From Zygnema cylindricum (Eukaryota > Streptophyta > Zygnematophyceae > Zygnematales > Zygnemataceae): a DNA stretch of 64,000 nucleotides. Every line of letters begins with the position of its first letter. Position 1 is the first letter of the stretch. The position numbers and the translations under genes were made by a program. The stretch is from contig JBBHKE010000822.1 in assembly GCA_037447655.1 (NCBI GenBank), forward strand, positions 1 to 64,000. The letters run 5' to 3'. This document shows, piece by piece, positions 46,601 through 57,472 of this stretch. A model generated the notes under the pieces. The model saw only the letters and a list, made by a program, of their open reading frames with translations, ran no database searches and was not told the origin of the DNA.

Positions 46601-48296
46601 ACTATCCAACTTTATATACTTTGAGATCCGAACGATTGCCAAATTTTGCGAGCTCGCCGAATTCGGCGGGTTATTCAAAAACAAAAAAAATATTGTACGG
46701 CTAGGTAAGCTCTAAGAAAAAAACGTTGCATTTGGATTGCTAAAATTTTGACTTTTGTGACCCCTGATGGTTAGAGAGCTCGATATATCCCTCCGAGATC
46801 AGCAAAAACTATCGCCATATATTTGAAGGAGATGGGTGTCCTCACATATCTAGTACGGAAATATTGTACGGTAAATATTACAAATAATCACACCCATTTT
46901 CCCCCGCCACGCGGCAAGTCGCTTCTGAAATGTTATTTGAAAGCCAACGCCGCTTCTATTTATAATTGTTACGGCCACGAAGTATTTTTTGTGTGAACAC
47001 ATTAGGGTGTATTCCCATGTAACCGTCACTTAGTTTTATTACTTTGTTTTTTAGTGAAGATTCTCCGTACTAATTTTCCGAGTGAACATATGTTCAAAAA
47101 CGAAATTGTTACTTTAAAATGTGACGGTTTTAGACGTGGGCACAATTTGTGACCGTTGCAAACAATTACAAAACTAGCGACAATTTTTGAAGTTTACGAA
47201 GTAGCGACAGTTGTTGACATCTAGTTTTTTGTGACGTTGTAGATACTTAGGGTTTTACAATGTTTGAAGTCATGCTCACTTGGGATAATGTCGACGTCAT
47301 TGATTTAAGAACATTCAACCATGGCTTCGTGATTTCGGTTTTTCAACCTTTCTCACTCGCTTGCCATCAAAATATCCCCAAATTTATTCAAAAGTATCAA
47401 TTTCCATAGCTCTTTTATTGCATACCGATATTGTCGTGTTTTACTCCAAAAAGTGAGAAATAAATTAGATCGTGTGAGAGGGAGAGAAGGGAAGGCGTCT
47501 TCACGGACTTCGCTATGCGAAATGGCATCCGTTTCTCGAGACCCCTCCGAGGCCCCTGTATGGAAAATGTACATACATGCTGCATTTTTGTTTTGTGTAC
47601 TCGCGCTTTATAATAATGTTTTGAAATTTTACAACACGCGCAAACACATAATCCTATTCGTTATTCAACCATTACTTTGAATAAAAAAAACTAGCAAGTC
47701 GTTTTTAGGTAAAGTTTGAAGATAGGAATGTGTATCTAAATTAGTGTCAGGTGTTTAATTTAGCATTAATTATTGTTGGCGTTAGGCCTTTGAACCCAAA
47801 ATAGAGTTAACAACACTAATTATTTTTTTACACAAATTAGATCTTAGCTTTAATACCAATACATCGTGTATATTAAACCCTTTTATTTTGAAATTTTTCG
47901 TATATTTTATACATTTTATTGAACACTAAAAGTACACTCATTTTAAAAAAGGTTAAAAAACTCAAAAAAAAAAAAACGTGAAAAAATCAAAATTCCAAAT
48001 AATAAGACATCTATGTTATTAACAATAATGGCGAACATAAAATCGACGCGTATTTAATGGCTCGAAACATCGTCAGAATCGGCGAACATCCGAATCTCCA
48101 CAATTTTGTCCAACAAGTACCAAACGTACGAAATAGCTCAGCCATACACAATAAATCCAATTCAAAACTTAATCGTGTACACAAAACGAAACATACACGT
48201 GGCAAAGTACAAACGAAACAACATACGCGACGTGACGCGCGACTATGAAAATGAAGCAACATGACTATGTTGACATTTGACTTTGACATTGAGGGT

Positions 48297-48460
48297 GAAC
48301 TTCCATTAGACGAAAAGTGAGGTTGTTTACAAAATTTCAGACTTATTCATACAACGCCATACCTCTTATTTTGTTTTTATCAGGAAACAACATTACAACG
48401 AATCTTGTCAATGTTCTCCAAAGGTCTGGGAGTTAACAATGACCGTCGGATATTTTTTCG
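48297..48460 (+). repeat. terminal module of the TIR family
   Basis: Begins GAACTTCCATTAGACGAAAA, GTGAGGTTGTTTAC, then GAAACAACATTACAACGAAT, CTCCAAAGGTCTGGGAGTTA and GACCGTCGGAT. The last part is also the left edge of the large duplication. Confidence 0.6.
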
Positions 48461-48484
48461 CGAAGCATTCGCTTGGAAAGTTTC

Positions 48485-48527
48485 TGTAAATGGTGATGTA
48501 CCTCGTCGAGGTACATCACCATTTACA
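48485..48527. repeat. perfect palindrome, 21-nt arms, 1-nt centre
   Basis: Arm TGTAAATGGTGATGTACCTC plus G, centre T, exact inverse arm. Repeated at 53308-53350. Confidence 0.97.
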
Positions 48528-49019
48528 AAAAAAATTGAGCTGCGACACGTTGGATAATGTACATAAGTGTCACAATGGCAGGCAACAAAAATAAAAAAAA
48601 ACCGCACACGATATACGCATTCAAAAATCCAACAAAAAATACAAACTAAATCTCATAACGCACTTTTGTCACGCTATTTTTGTAAGCGCACATTCGTAAC
48701 ACTATTTCTAGCAACGCTCATTCGTCACGCGGAAAAATAGAAACCCTAAAAAAATCAGGTGGTATTTGACACGACGACTGCAAAGAGTACAAAAGTTGTG
48801 TTGAACAAGGACGTGGTAAACACGTACAGGGTACGCAAATGAAGATTTTTGGTCGGAGTAAAATCATAGACGATTTTCAATATGCTATCTTAACTCACGT
48901 GGTACCACTAAATTATGAACACGTGGATTACAAACGCTCCACAATAGAACATTGTTCAAATTGAAGCATCCTGTAATGCCGTGGGTACAATTACACAATG
49001 TCTTGATGGAACTTCAAAT

Positions 49020-49185
49020 TAAGGGTGGCGTTCCACCAGACGAAGAGTGGGGCGGTTTACACAAATTGGTGTTTATCCGTACCAAGCCGTACCGTTTATT
49101 TTGTTATTATGCGCGAACAGCATTACCAAGAATCTAGCAAATATTCTCCAAAGGTCTGGGAGGTAACAATGACCGTTGGATGTTT
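49020..49185 (+). repeat. terminal module of the TIR family
   Basis: AAGGGTGGCGTTCCACCAGA, GAAGAGTGGGGCGGTTTAC, then AACAGCATTACCAAGAATCT, CTCCAAAGGTCTGGGAGGTA and GACCGTTGGAT. The inverse-facing module at 51838-51992 could be the other end of the same element (about 3.0 kb). Second copy at 53843-54008. Confidence 0.6.
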
Positions 49186-49215
49186 TTTTGCGATGCATTC
49201 GCTTTGAAAGTTTCA

Positions 49216-49255
49216 GTAAATGGTGATGTACCTCGTCAAGTACATCACCATTTAC
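49216..49255. repeat. hairpin related to the 48485 palindrome
   Basis: 16-nt arms GTAAATGGTGATGTAC with an 8-nt loop CTCGTCAA. It sits at the same place relative to the TIR module as the 48485 palindrome. Second copy at 54039-54078. Confidence 0.9.
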
Positions 49256-50327
49256 AGAAAAATTTGGGTGGGGACACGTTGGATAATGAACATACGTGTC
49301 AAGACGGCAACCAACGAAAAGCGAAAAATTTGGCACTCGATACATCCACTAAACATCCTAAACGAAATCACAAAAGTAATATTGTAACGAGCTTTCGTCA
49401 CTTTATTTTTATTAGGGCCCATTGTCACCAATTTGTGGCAACGCTCATTCGTCGTGCAAAAAAACTGAAAGTCAAAAACCCTAAAAAAATTGTACTAGTA
49501 TTTGACAAGGCGTCTGCAAAGAGTACAAAAATTATGTCATTCGACGACCTTGTCCACATGTACATGGTACGCAAATGAAGATTTCAAGTTGAAGTTGGTT
49601 GGTGAGAAAAATATTTGACAATTTTCAATAAACGATCTTATCCTACGTGGTACCATTCAATTTTGAGCACGTGGATTACAAACTCTGCGCGATAGAACAT
49701 CGTTCAAAAAGTAGCATCCTGTAATGTTTGCCGTACGATTACATAATTTCCTAATAGAACGCCACCCTAACTCAAAGATTGCAAAACCTAATACTATTTA
49801 AATTTCACTCATCACATTAATTACATTAACTACATTGCGACATTGGCATGTGTGCGATTTTGCCCTTGCGAATCATGTGCTCGACTATAGAGGTTATAAA
49901 GAAAAAAACGTGGACCACGTGTAAAATCTTTGGCTCAAAGGTACCACTATACCGTCATTACCAATGCACAAAATATAGTTGCGGCTCTCCTTAGCTATAG
50001 CACACTAGATGATGACAGGCAAGGTCTACCCGACCTTCCACCAAGGGACCCGGTTCACATCCATGATCTCTCTGGTTGTGGACCTTAGTTTGGTTATGGA
50101 TAAACTAGTCTAGGTTTTCTCCTTTTGTAGGCGGTCTAACTCTGGTATTGTTTTGTTTTAATTCTTTGCTCCTCTTACTATTGTTTTGTTTCATTTCAGT
50201 TTTTAGGCGTAGCTTACTTTCTTGTGACTCTTGTAGTCTCCAAAAGTTTTTAATTTTTTTTATTTTTGCCCCTTTTGTACTCACATGGTTTTACCATCGT
50301 TATTTTTGCAATAAAGGTTTCATTTTC

Positions 50328-51219
50328 TAGTGTTGTGTATCGGTAAAAAATTTATCGCGATAACATCGATACCAATAGTTATCGGTTATCAAACCGTTAG
50401 AGGTTCCGATATATCGATCTGAGACCAACAAATTCCATATCGGCGATAACTCAAAAAACATATAGTATGCATACAATAGTACTTTATAAAATACTGTATT
50501 ATATTATTGACTTTGTATAGCGTGGCATGCCATGTATAAGAATCTGTTCCGTCGCCGTTAAACTGCAATTCATTACGGACAGCGCAGCACGTAAACGTTG
50601 GCCGGTTAACTGAACAGAAATTTTACGGCGACGTACGGAATTGTGTTGACAAACTGGTGAACATGGAATGGAAAAAGGAAGGCGGACACGAAGTACAACG
50701 GACGCAAAATAACATTCTGCGCGCCGCTAGAATCGAACAGACGACTTGGAATGAGAAAACACGAGCGGACGGCTAGAGTGAGCGGCGGCATCCCGGAATG
50801 GCTCTTTTGGCAGTTTATGCCAAAAAAGCCGACAGATTGACACGTGGCATGTCCCCAGTGGATCTCAAGGAATAAAGGGACAAAGCCATGGCGTCGCATG
50901 TGAAAGGTACATCGTTTTTACTGGATCCGTATCAAAACCGTACAGATCTCATGGCGGCTACTGTACTTTTAGTGCTTGTACACGTCCGGGGAAAAACACG
51001 TACTGTTGAGTGTACTGGGGTATATTTATATGTACTCTCCTTACAGTTATCGCCGATAGTTATCGATATCGGTGTTATCGCCGATAATAACTGATAAATA
51101 TCCGTTATTTGTCGGCGAGAACACCGATAACGATATATCGTACCAATATATCGATTATCGGTTGCCCGTAAAAAGGCCCATATCGGTTATCGGCAAATCC
51201 TTACCGATACACAACACTA
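50328..51219. mobile_element. 892-bp hAT-like non-autonomous transposon, copy 1
   Basis: Perfect 19-bp terminal inverted repeats TAGTGTTGTGTATCGGTAA and its inverse, flanked by a perfect 8-bp target duplication TCATTTTC (50320-50327 and 51220-51227). The 8-bp duplication and TAGTGTTG-type end are characteristic of hAT elements. The subterminal regions are packed with TATCG/CGATA words. No transposase frame. Confidence 0.88.
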
Positions 51220-51744
51220 TCATTTTCATTGTACAATCATCATATACAAATAATTTGATTTCACGATTGATCCGATACTGCATTCTACAAGGCCGTACGA
51301 TATTTATAAGAACGTGGAAAATAAGGGTATGGTTACATCAGGAGGTCTTTGTAATAGTACGGACAACAAAAATTTTGTATTACAAAGGCCTCGGTTACAT
51401 CGCGTATCGTCTGTAAATAAGTTTTTACATACGTGTTTTGATTTGAGTGGTTCCACGTAAGTCGACGATCAAATCTCTAAAATCGTCAAAGATTTGGATA
51501 CCGACCATTTTCGTATGGAAATCCGTACTTGCGTATTTCGTACGTGTACTTTGCAAGTGTACCGCGTCAATGTACCTCAGAGAACTCCTTCACTCTGCTG
51601 ACTTTCAGGAAAAAACCGTATTTCTTTTCCTCGAAGATTTGACGTTCACCTTGCCCGAAGGCACGTGACTTTGGGGGCGTGTGAAAATTTTCATTTTTCA
51701 TCTACGCACGTGCGTATGGTCCAGGTGTAGCGAATTGACTGGTT

Positions 51745-51789
51745 CTGTATTGGTGAACCCACCTCCGCGAGGTGGGTTCACCAATACAG
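51745..51789. repeat. perfect palindrome, 21-nt arms, 3-nt centre
   Basis: Arm CTGTATTGGTGAACCCACCT plus C, centre CGC, exact inverse arm. Repeated at 56568-56612. Sequence unrelated to the 48485 palindrome but same arm length. Confidence 0.97.
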
Positions 51790-51837
51790 AGGCGGATGGA
51801 GCGATTGCTTCGCAGATGAAGACCAAAATGTAATCGG

Positions 51838-51992
51838 ACGGTCGATGTCTTCTCCCGGATACTTGGAGAATCGTAATCTTATTTTCTGTAATGTTGTTTT
51901 CAAGAAACTCACGAAAATATAGTACGGCATGGTACAGACAAGGACAAAATTATGTATTAAACCTCACTTTTCGTCTAACCACACCCTTAATG
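51838..51992 (-). repeat. terminal module of the TIR family (inverted)
   Basis: On the minus strand: AAGGGTGTGGTTAGACGAAA, GTGAGGTTTAATAC, then AACAACATTACAGAAAATAA and GACCGTCCGAT. Most of it is repeated at 56661-56784. Confidence 0.6.
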
Positions 51993-52004
51993 ACTCGTAC
52001 ATAT

Positions 52005-52445
52005 GGCATTAAATATACTACCCAAAATTTCAAAACGCAACAACAAAAAGGTGGCGGCAAACTTTGATGGTGGGAGCTTGACAGGCTAATTTCGGCAGAT
52101 TCGCAGCCACCCTAGAAAATCGCACGTGGCCCATGCGACGTGTACGCACATACGTGCGCGCTCCTCGTGGATTTTTTTACCTTTACCACGCGGCCTATTT
52201 TTACACGTTATGTATTCGACAATTGTCCTCCTTGTGCACGCTCTTGACAGACTGTAGGGTTGGTGACGTGGCGTCTCGGATAAAAAGTGTAATAGAATTC
52301 AACGGTCTGCAATTACGCCTACGACATTGGACATTTTTCTGTAATGTTGTTTTCCTTCGAAAAAAATATATGTACGAACCTGCACAGAACGGTACGACCG
52401 TCCGTAAAAAACCCTACTTTTTCACTAATGGAAGTCCACCCTTAG
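52005..52445 (-). repeat. inverted copy of the 56,794-57,250 element
   Basis: The minus strand reads TAAGGGTGGACTTCCATTAG, then AAAAAGTAGGGTTTTTTACG, TGTAATAGAATTC-type text, CACGTCACCAACCCTACAGT, TAAAAATAGGCCGCGTGGTA and CCCAAAATTTCAAAACG in inverse. It matches 56,794-57,250 in order. Similarity stops abruptly at CATTAA. Confidence 0.7.
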
Positions 52446-52947
52446 GGTAACCTTCCATCAGGCGTTCCCACTAATCGTACAGTCACGTTTATTGGCAGTA
52501 ATATTTGTAACACCTTTCCATCAGTTCGTGCCAGCTAGGCAAAAATTGATTACGTGTTAGAATGGGATTGGTTCCATGTATGATCATGTTGAGCCGCCCA
52601 GGATTAATGAAAGATTTGAAAAGTACAAAACCTCAACTGCGTATCAGTACGGACAGACGCATATTAAAATATCTAGTAGTGTCCCGCTAATGTACAATAT
52701 CTACGTCCTTGTATTTTTCGTTGTACCAACGGTCACGAAAAGTGTTGCAAAATGAAAATTTGTACAAATGTCCATGATTGTACCATTTGTACGTTCATCT
52801 ATTATCGCTCTACCAGCGAAGGCATGACAAGATGTCTTACAACCAAGATTTTGTCGTCGACACGGGTGACTTTAATGTCAGAAGGTACACGCCATTTGCC
52901 ACATGTAAGTTTATAAATTCACATCCGTCGTGGATCGACTCTGACTT

Positions 52948-53100
52948 TTACAAGTGGACTAATACATGTTGAAGGTCATGGGCATTAAGACTCGGCTGTG
53001 ATCCACTCCCACTAGGAGCCACACTTGCACCAGCAGGAGCAGGTGGAGCACTAGGGCTAATAGGAGCATTTGCAATAGGAGCTGAGCCATTATCAGACAT
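52948..53100 (-). pseudogene. possible Copia-type GAG start (fragment)
   Basis: A 50-residue frame starts MSDNGSAPIANAPISPSAPP and is rich in Ala, Pro, Ser and Gly, ending LNAHDLQHVLVHL. Such leaders begin many plant Copia GAG proteins, but no downstream GAG domain follows. It occupies the spacer just left of the second duplication copy. Function and origin are uncertain. Confidence 0.3.
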
Positions 53101-53242
53101 GTTAGCGGAAGCAAACACAAAGAGAAATGCCTAAAAGACTAGATCTATAGTGTAAGATATGTAACTCCAAACGAAAGAGGTATTTCAACCAAACAAACAT
53201 GTACTACAAGCAAATTATAGACAATAGAGCATAAAACACCTT

Positions 53243-56200
53243 AAAGGTCTGGGAGTTAACAATGACCGTCGGATATTTTTTCGCGAAGCATTCGCTTGGA
53301 AAGTTTCTGTAAATGGTGATGTACCTCGTCGAGGTACATCACCATTTACAAAAAAAATTGAGCTGCGACACGTTGGATAATGTACATAAGTGTCACAATG
53401 GCAGGCAACAAAAATAAAAAAAAACCGCACACGATATACGCATTCAAAAATCCAACAAAAAATACAAACTAAATCTCATAACGCACTTTTGTCACGCTAT
53501 TTTTGTAAGCGCACATTCGTAACACTATTTCTAGCAACGCTCATTCGTCACGCGGAAAAATAGAAACCCTAAAAAAATCAGGTGGTATTTGACACGACGA
53601 CTGCAAAGAGTACAAAAGTTGTGTTGAACAAGGACGTGGTAAACACGTACAGGGTACGCAAATGAAGATTTTTGGTCGGAGTAAAATCATAGACGATTTT
53701 CAATATGCTATCTTAACTCACGTGGTACCACTAAATTATGAACACGTGGATTACAAACGCTCCACAATAGAACATTGTTCAAATTGAAGCATCCTGTAAT
53801 GCCGTGGGTACAATTACACAATGTCTTGATGGAACTTCAAATTAAGGGTGGCGTTCCACCAGACGAAGAGTGGGGCGGTTTACACAAATTGGTGTTTATC
53901 CGTACCAAGCCGTACCGTTTATTTTGTTATTATGCGCGAACAGCATTACCAAGAATCTAGCAAATATTCTCCAAAGGTCTGGGAGGTAACAATGACCGTT
54001 GGATGTTTTTTTGCGATGCATTCGCTTTGAAAGTTTCAGTAAATGGTGATGTACCTCGTCAAGTACATCACCATTTACAGAAAAATTTGGGTGGGGACAC
54101 GTTGGATAATGAACATACGTGTCAAGACGGCAACCAACGAAAAGCGAAAAATTTGGCACTCGATACATCCACTAAACATCCTAAACGAAATCACAAAAGT
54201 AATATTGTAACGAGCTTTCGTCACTTTATTTTTATTAGGGCCCATTGTCACCAATTTGTGGCAACGCTCATTCGTCGTGCAAAAAAACTGAAAGTCAAAA
54301 ACCCTAAAAAAATTGTACTAGTATTTGACAAGGCGTCTGCAAAGAGTACAAAAATTATGTCATTCGACGACCTTGTCCACATGTACATGGTACGCAAATG
54401 AAGATTTCAAGTTGAAGTTGGTTGGTGAGAAAAATATTTGACAATTTTCAATAAACGATCTTATCCTACGTGGTACCATTCAATTTTGAGCACGTGGATT
54501 ACAAACTCTGCGCGATAGAACATCGTTCAAAAAGTAGCATCCTGTAATGTTTGCCGTACGATTACATAATTTCCTAATAGAACGCCACCCTAACTCAAAG
54601 ATTGCAAAACCTAATACTATTTAAATTTCACTCATCACATTAATTACATTAACTACATTGCGACATTGGCATGTGTGCGATTTTGCCCTTGCGAATCATG
54701 TGCTCGACTATAGAGGTTATAAAGAAAAAAACGTGGACCACGTGTAAAATCTTTGGCTCAAAGGTACCACTATACCGTCATTACCAATGCACAAAATATA
54801 GTTGCGGCTCTCCTTAGCTATAGCACACTAGATGATGACAGGCAAGGTCTACCCGACCTTCCACCAAGGGACCCGGTTCACATCCATGATCTCTCTGGTT
54901 GTGGACCTTAGTTTGGTTATGGATAAACTAGTCTAGGTTTTCTCCTTTTGTAGGCGGTCTAACTCTGGTATTGTTTTGTTTTAATTCTTTGCTCCTCTTA
55001 CTATTGTTTTGTTTCATTTCAGTTTTTAGGCGTAGCTTACTTTCTTGTGACTCTTGTAGTCTCCAAAAGTTTTTAATTTTTTTTATTTTTGCCCCTTTTG
55101 TACTCACATGGTTTTACCATCGTTATTTTTGCAATAAAGGTTTCATTTTCTAGTGTTGTGTATCGGTAAAAAATTTATCGCGATAACATCGATACCAATA
55201 GTTATCGGTTATCAAACCGTTAGAGGTTCCGATATATCGATCTGAGACCAACAAATTCCATATCGGCGATAACTCAAAAAACATATAGTATGCATACAAT
55301 AGTACTTTATAAAATACTGTATTATATTATTGACTTTGTATAGCGTGGCATGCCACGTATAAGAATCTGTTCCGTCGCCGTTAAACTGCAATTCATTACG
55401 GACAGCGCAGCACGTAAACGTTGGCCGGTTAACTGAACAGAAATTTTACGGCGACGTACGGAATTGTGTTGACAAACTGGTGAACATGGAATGGAAAAAG
55501 GAAGGCGGACACGAAGTACAACGGACGCAAAATAACATTCTGCGCGCCGCTAGAATCGAACAGACGACTTGGAATGAGAAAACACGAGCGGACGGCTAGA
55601 GTGAGCGGCGGCATCCCGGAATGGCTCTTTTGGCAGTTTATACCAAAAAAGCCGACAGATTGACACGTGGCATGTCCCCAGTGGATCTCAAGGAATAAAG
55701 GGACAAAGCCATGGCGTCGCATGTGAAAGGTACATCGTTTTTACTGGATCCGTATCAAAACCGTACAGATCTCATGGCGGCTACTGTACTTTTAGTGCTT
55801 GTACACGTCCGGGGAAAAACACGTACTGTTGAGTGTACTGGGGTATATTTATATGTACTCTCCTTACAGTTATCGCCGATAGTTATCGATATCGGTGTTA
55901 TCGCCGATAATAACTGATAAATATCCGTTATTTGTCGGCGAGAACACCGATAACGATATATCGTACCAATATATCGATTATCGGTTGCCCGTAAAAAGGC
56001 CCATATCGGTTATCGGCAAATCCTTACCGATACACAACACTATCATTTTCATTGTACAATCATCATATACAAATAATTTGATTTCACGATTGATCCGATA
56101 CTGCATTCTACAAGGCCGTACGATATTTATAAGAACGTGGAAAATAAGGGTATGGTTACATCAGGAGGTCTTTGTAATAGTACGGACAACAAAAATTTTG

Positions 56201-56754
56201 TATTACAAAGGCCTCGGTTACATCGCGTATCGTCTGTAAATAAGTTTTTACATACGTGTTTTGATTTGAGTGGTTCCACGTAAGTCGACGATCAAATCTC
56301 TAAATTCGTCAAAGATTTGGATACCGACCATTTTCGTATGGAAATCCGTACTTGCGTATTTCGTACGTGTACTTTGCAAGTGTACCGCGTCAATGTACCC
56401 CAGAGAACTCCTTCACTCTGCTGACTTTCAGGAAAAAACCGTATTTCTTTTCCTCGAAGATTTGACGTTCACCTTGCCCGAAGGCACGTTACTTTGGGGG
56501 CGTGTGAAAATTTTCATTTTTCATCTATGCACGTGCGTATGGTCCAGGTGTAGCGAATTGACTGGTTCTGTATTGGTGAACCCACCTCCGCGAGGTGGGT
56601 TCACCAATACAGAGGCGGATGGAGCGATTGCTTCGCAGATGAAGACCAAAATGTAATCGGACGGTCGATGTCTTCTCCCGGATACTTGGAGAATCGTAAT
56701 CTTATTTTCTGTAATGTTGTTTTCAAGAAACTCACGAAAATACAGTACGGCATG
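53243..56754. repeat. 3.5-kb duplicated segment, copy 2
   Basis: Partner of 48420-51931. Every feature of copy 1 recurs 4,823 bases later. The 1.3-kb spacer between the copies (51,932-53,242) is not duplicated. Confidence 0.95.
55151..56042. mobile_element. 892-bp hAT-like non-autonomous transposon, copy 2
   Basis: Same terminal repeats and same TCATTTTC target duplication as the copy at 50328-51219. It was therefore carried along by the segment duplication, not by a second transposition. Confidence 0.88.
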
Positions 56755-56793
56755 ATAAGGGCAAGTACAAATTTCTGTATTAAACCATGCCCT

Positions 56794-57472
56794 AAGGGTG
56801 GACTTCCATTAGCGAAAAAGTGGGGTTTTTTACTGACTGCCGTACCGTTTTGTACATGTTCGTACATTTTTTTTTTTTTTAAACAAAAACAACATTACAG
56901 AAAATTGTCCAGGGTTGTAGGCGTAAATTAGGACCGTCGGATTTTAATTACACTTTTTATCCGTGACGCCACGTCACCAACCTACGGTTTTCTAAGACCG
57001 TGCACAGTGAGGACAATTCTCGAATACAGAACGTGTAAAAATAGGCCGCGTGGAAAAGGTAGAAAGAATCCACGATGAGCGCGCGCGTATGTGCGTACAC
57101 GTCGCAAGGGCCATGTGCCTTCCGCCAGGGTGGCTGCGAATCCGTTGAAATTATTCCGTCACGCTCTGACCATCAAAGTTGTCGCCGCCTTTTTGTCGTT
57201 GCGTTTTGAAATTTTGGGTAGTACATTTAATGCCCTCTGTACGAATCATTAATTACCTCCGCTGATACAGATATTACCTCCGCTCGTACAGATATTGCGT
57301 TCTGACATTGCATTCGAAGATTCTTTCCAGATTTTAAGCATCTAATATTAACCTACGTGTTACCAACCAGAATGAGCCACGCAGGTTTACAGAAGCGACC
57401 TAATGGAAGGCACGCCCTTTTAGTAAAATATTCCGTACAATTACTGGGACGCATAATGGAAGTCCACCCTAA
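56794..57472. mobile_element. TIR-family element, about 0.68 kb
   Basis: Left end TAAGGGTGGACTTCCATTAG, right end TAATGGAAGTCCACCCTAA at about 57,454-57,472. These are inverted to each other. No coding frame. Internal GCGCGCGTATGTGCGTACAC is shared with the inverted copy at 52,005-52,445. Target duplication not resolved. Confidence 0.6.

Larger units (their letters stand above)
48420..51931. repeat. 3.5-kb duplicated segment, copy 1
   Basis: Near-identical to 53243-56754 at a constant offset of 4,823 bp. Identity starts sharply at AAAGGTCTGGG and becomes weaker after AGTACGGCATG. By eye I found about seven single-base differences, all after 50.5 kb. It contains a palindrome at 48485, TIR-family modules, the hAT-like element and a palindrome at 51745. 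No gene. Confidence 0.95.

Noticed and set aside
48485-48527. Palindrome as a miRNA precursor
   Set aside because: A one-base centre leaves no loop and there are no mismatches, so it does not fit a miRNA hairpin.
49180-49578. 132-codon Lys-rich frame present in both duplication copies
   Set aside because: Its repetition is explained by the segment duplication, and it runs across a transposon module and a hairpin. No protein signature.
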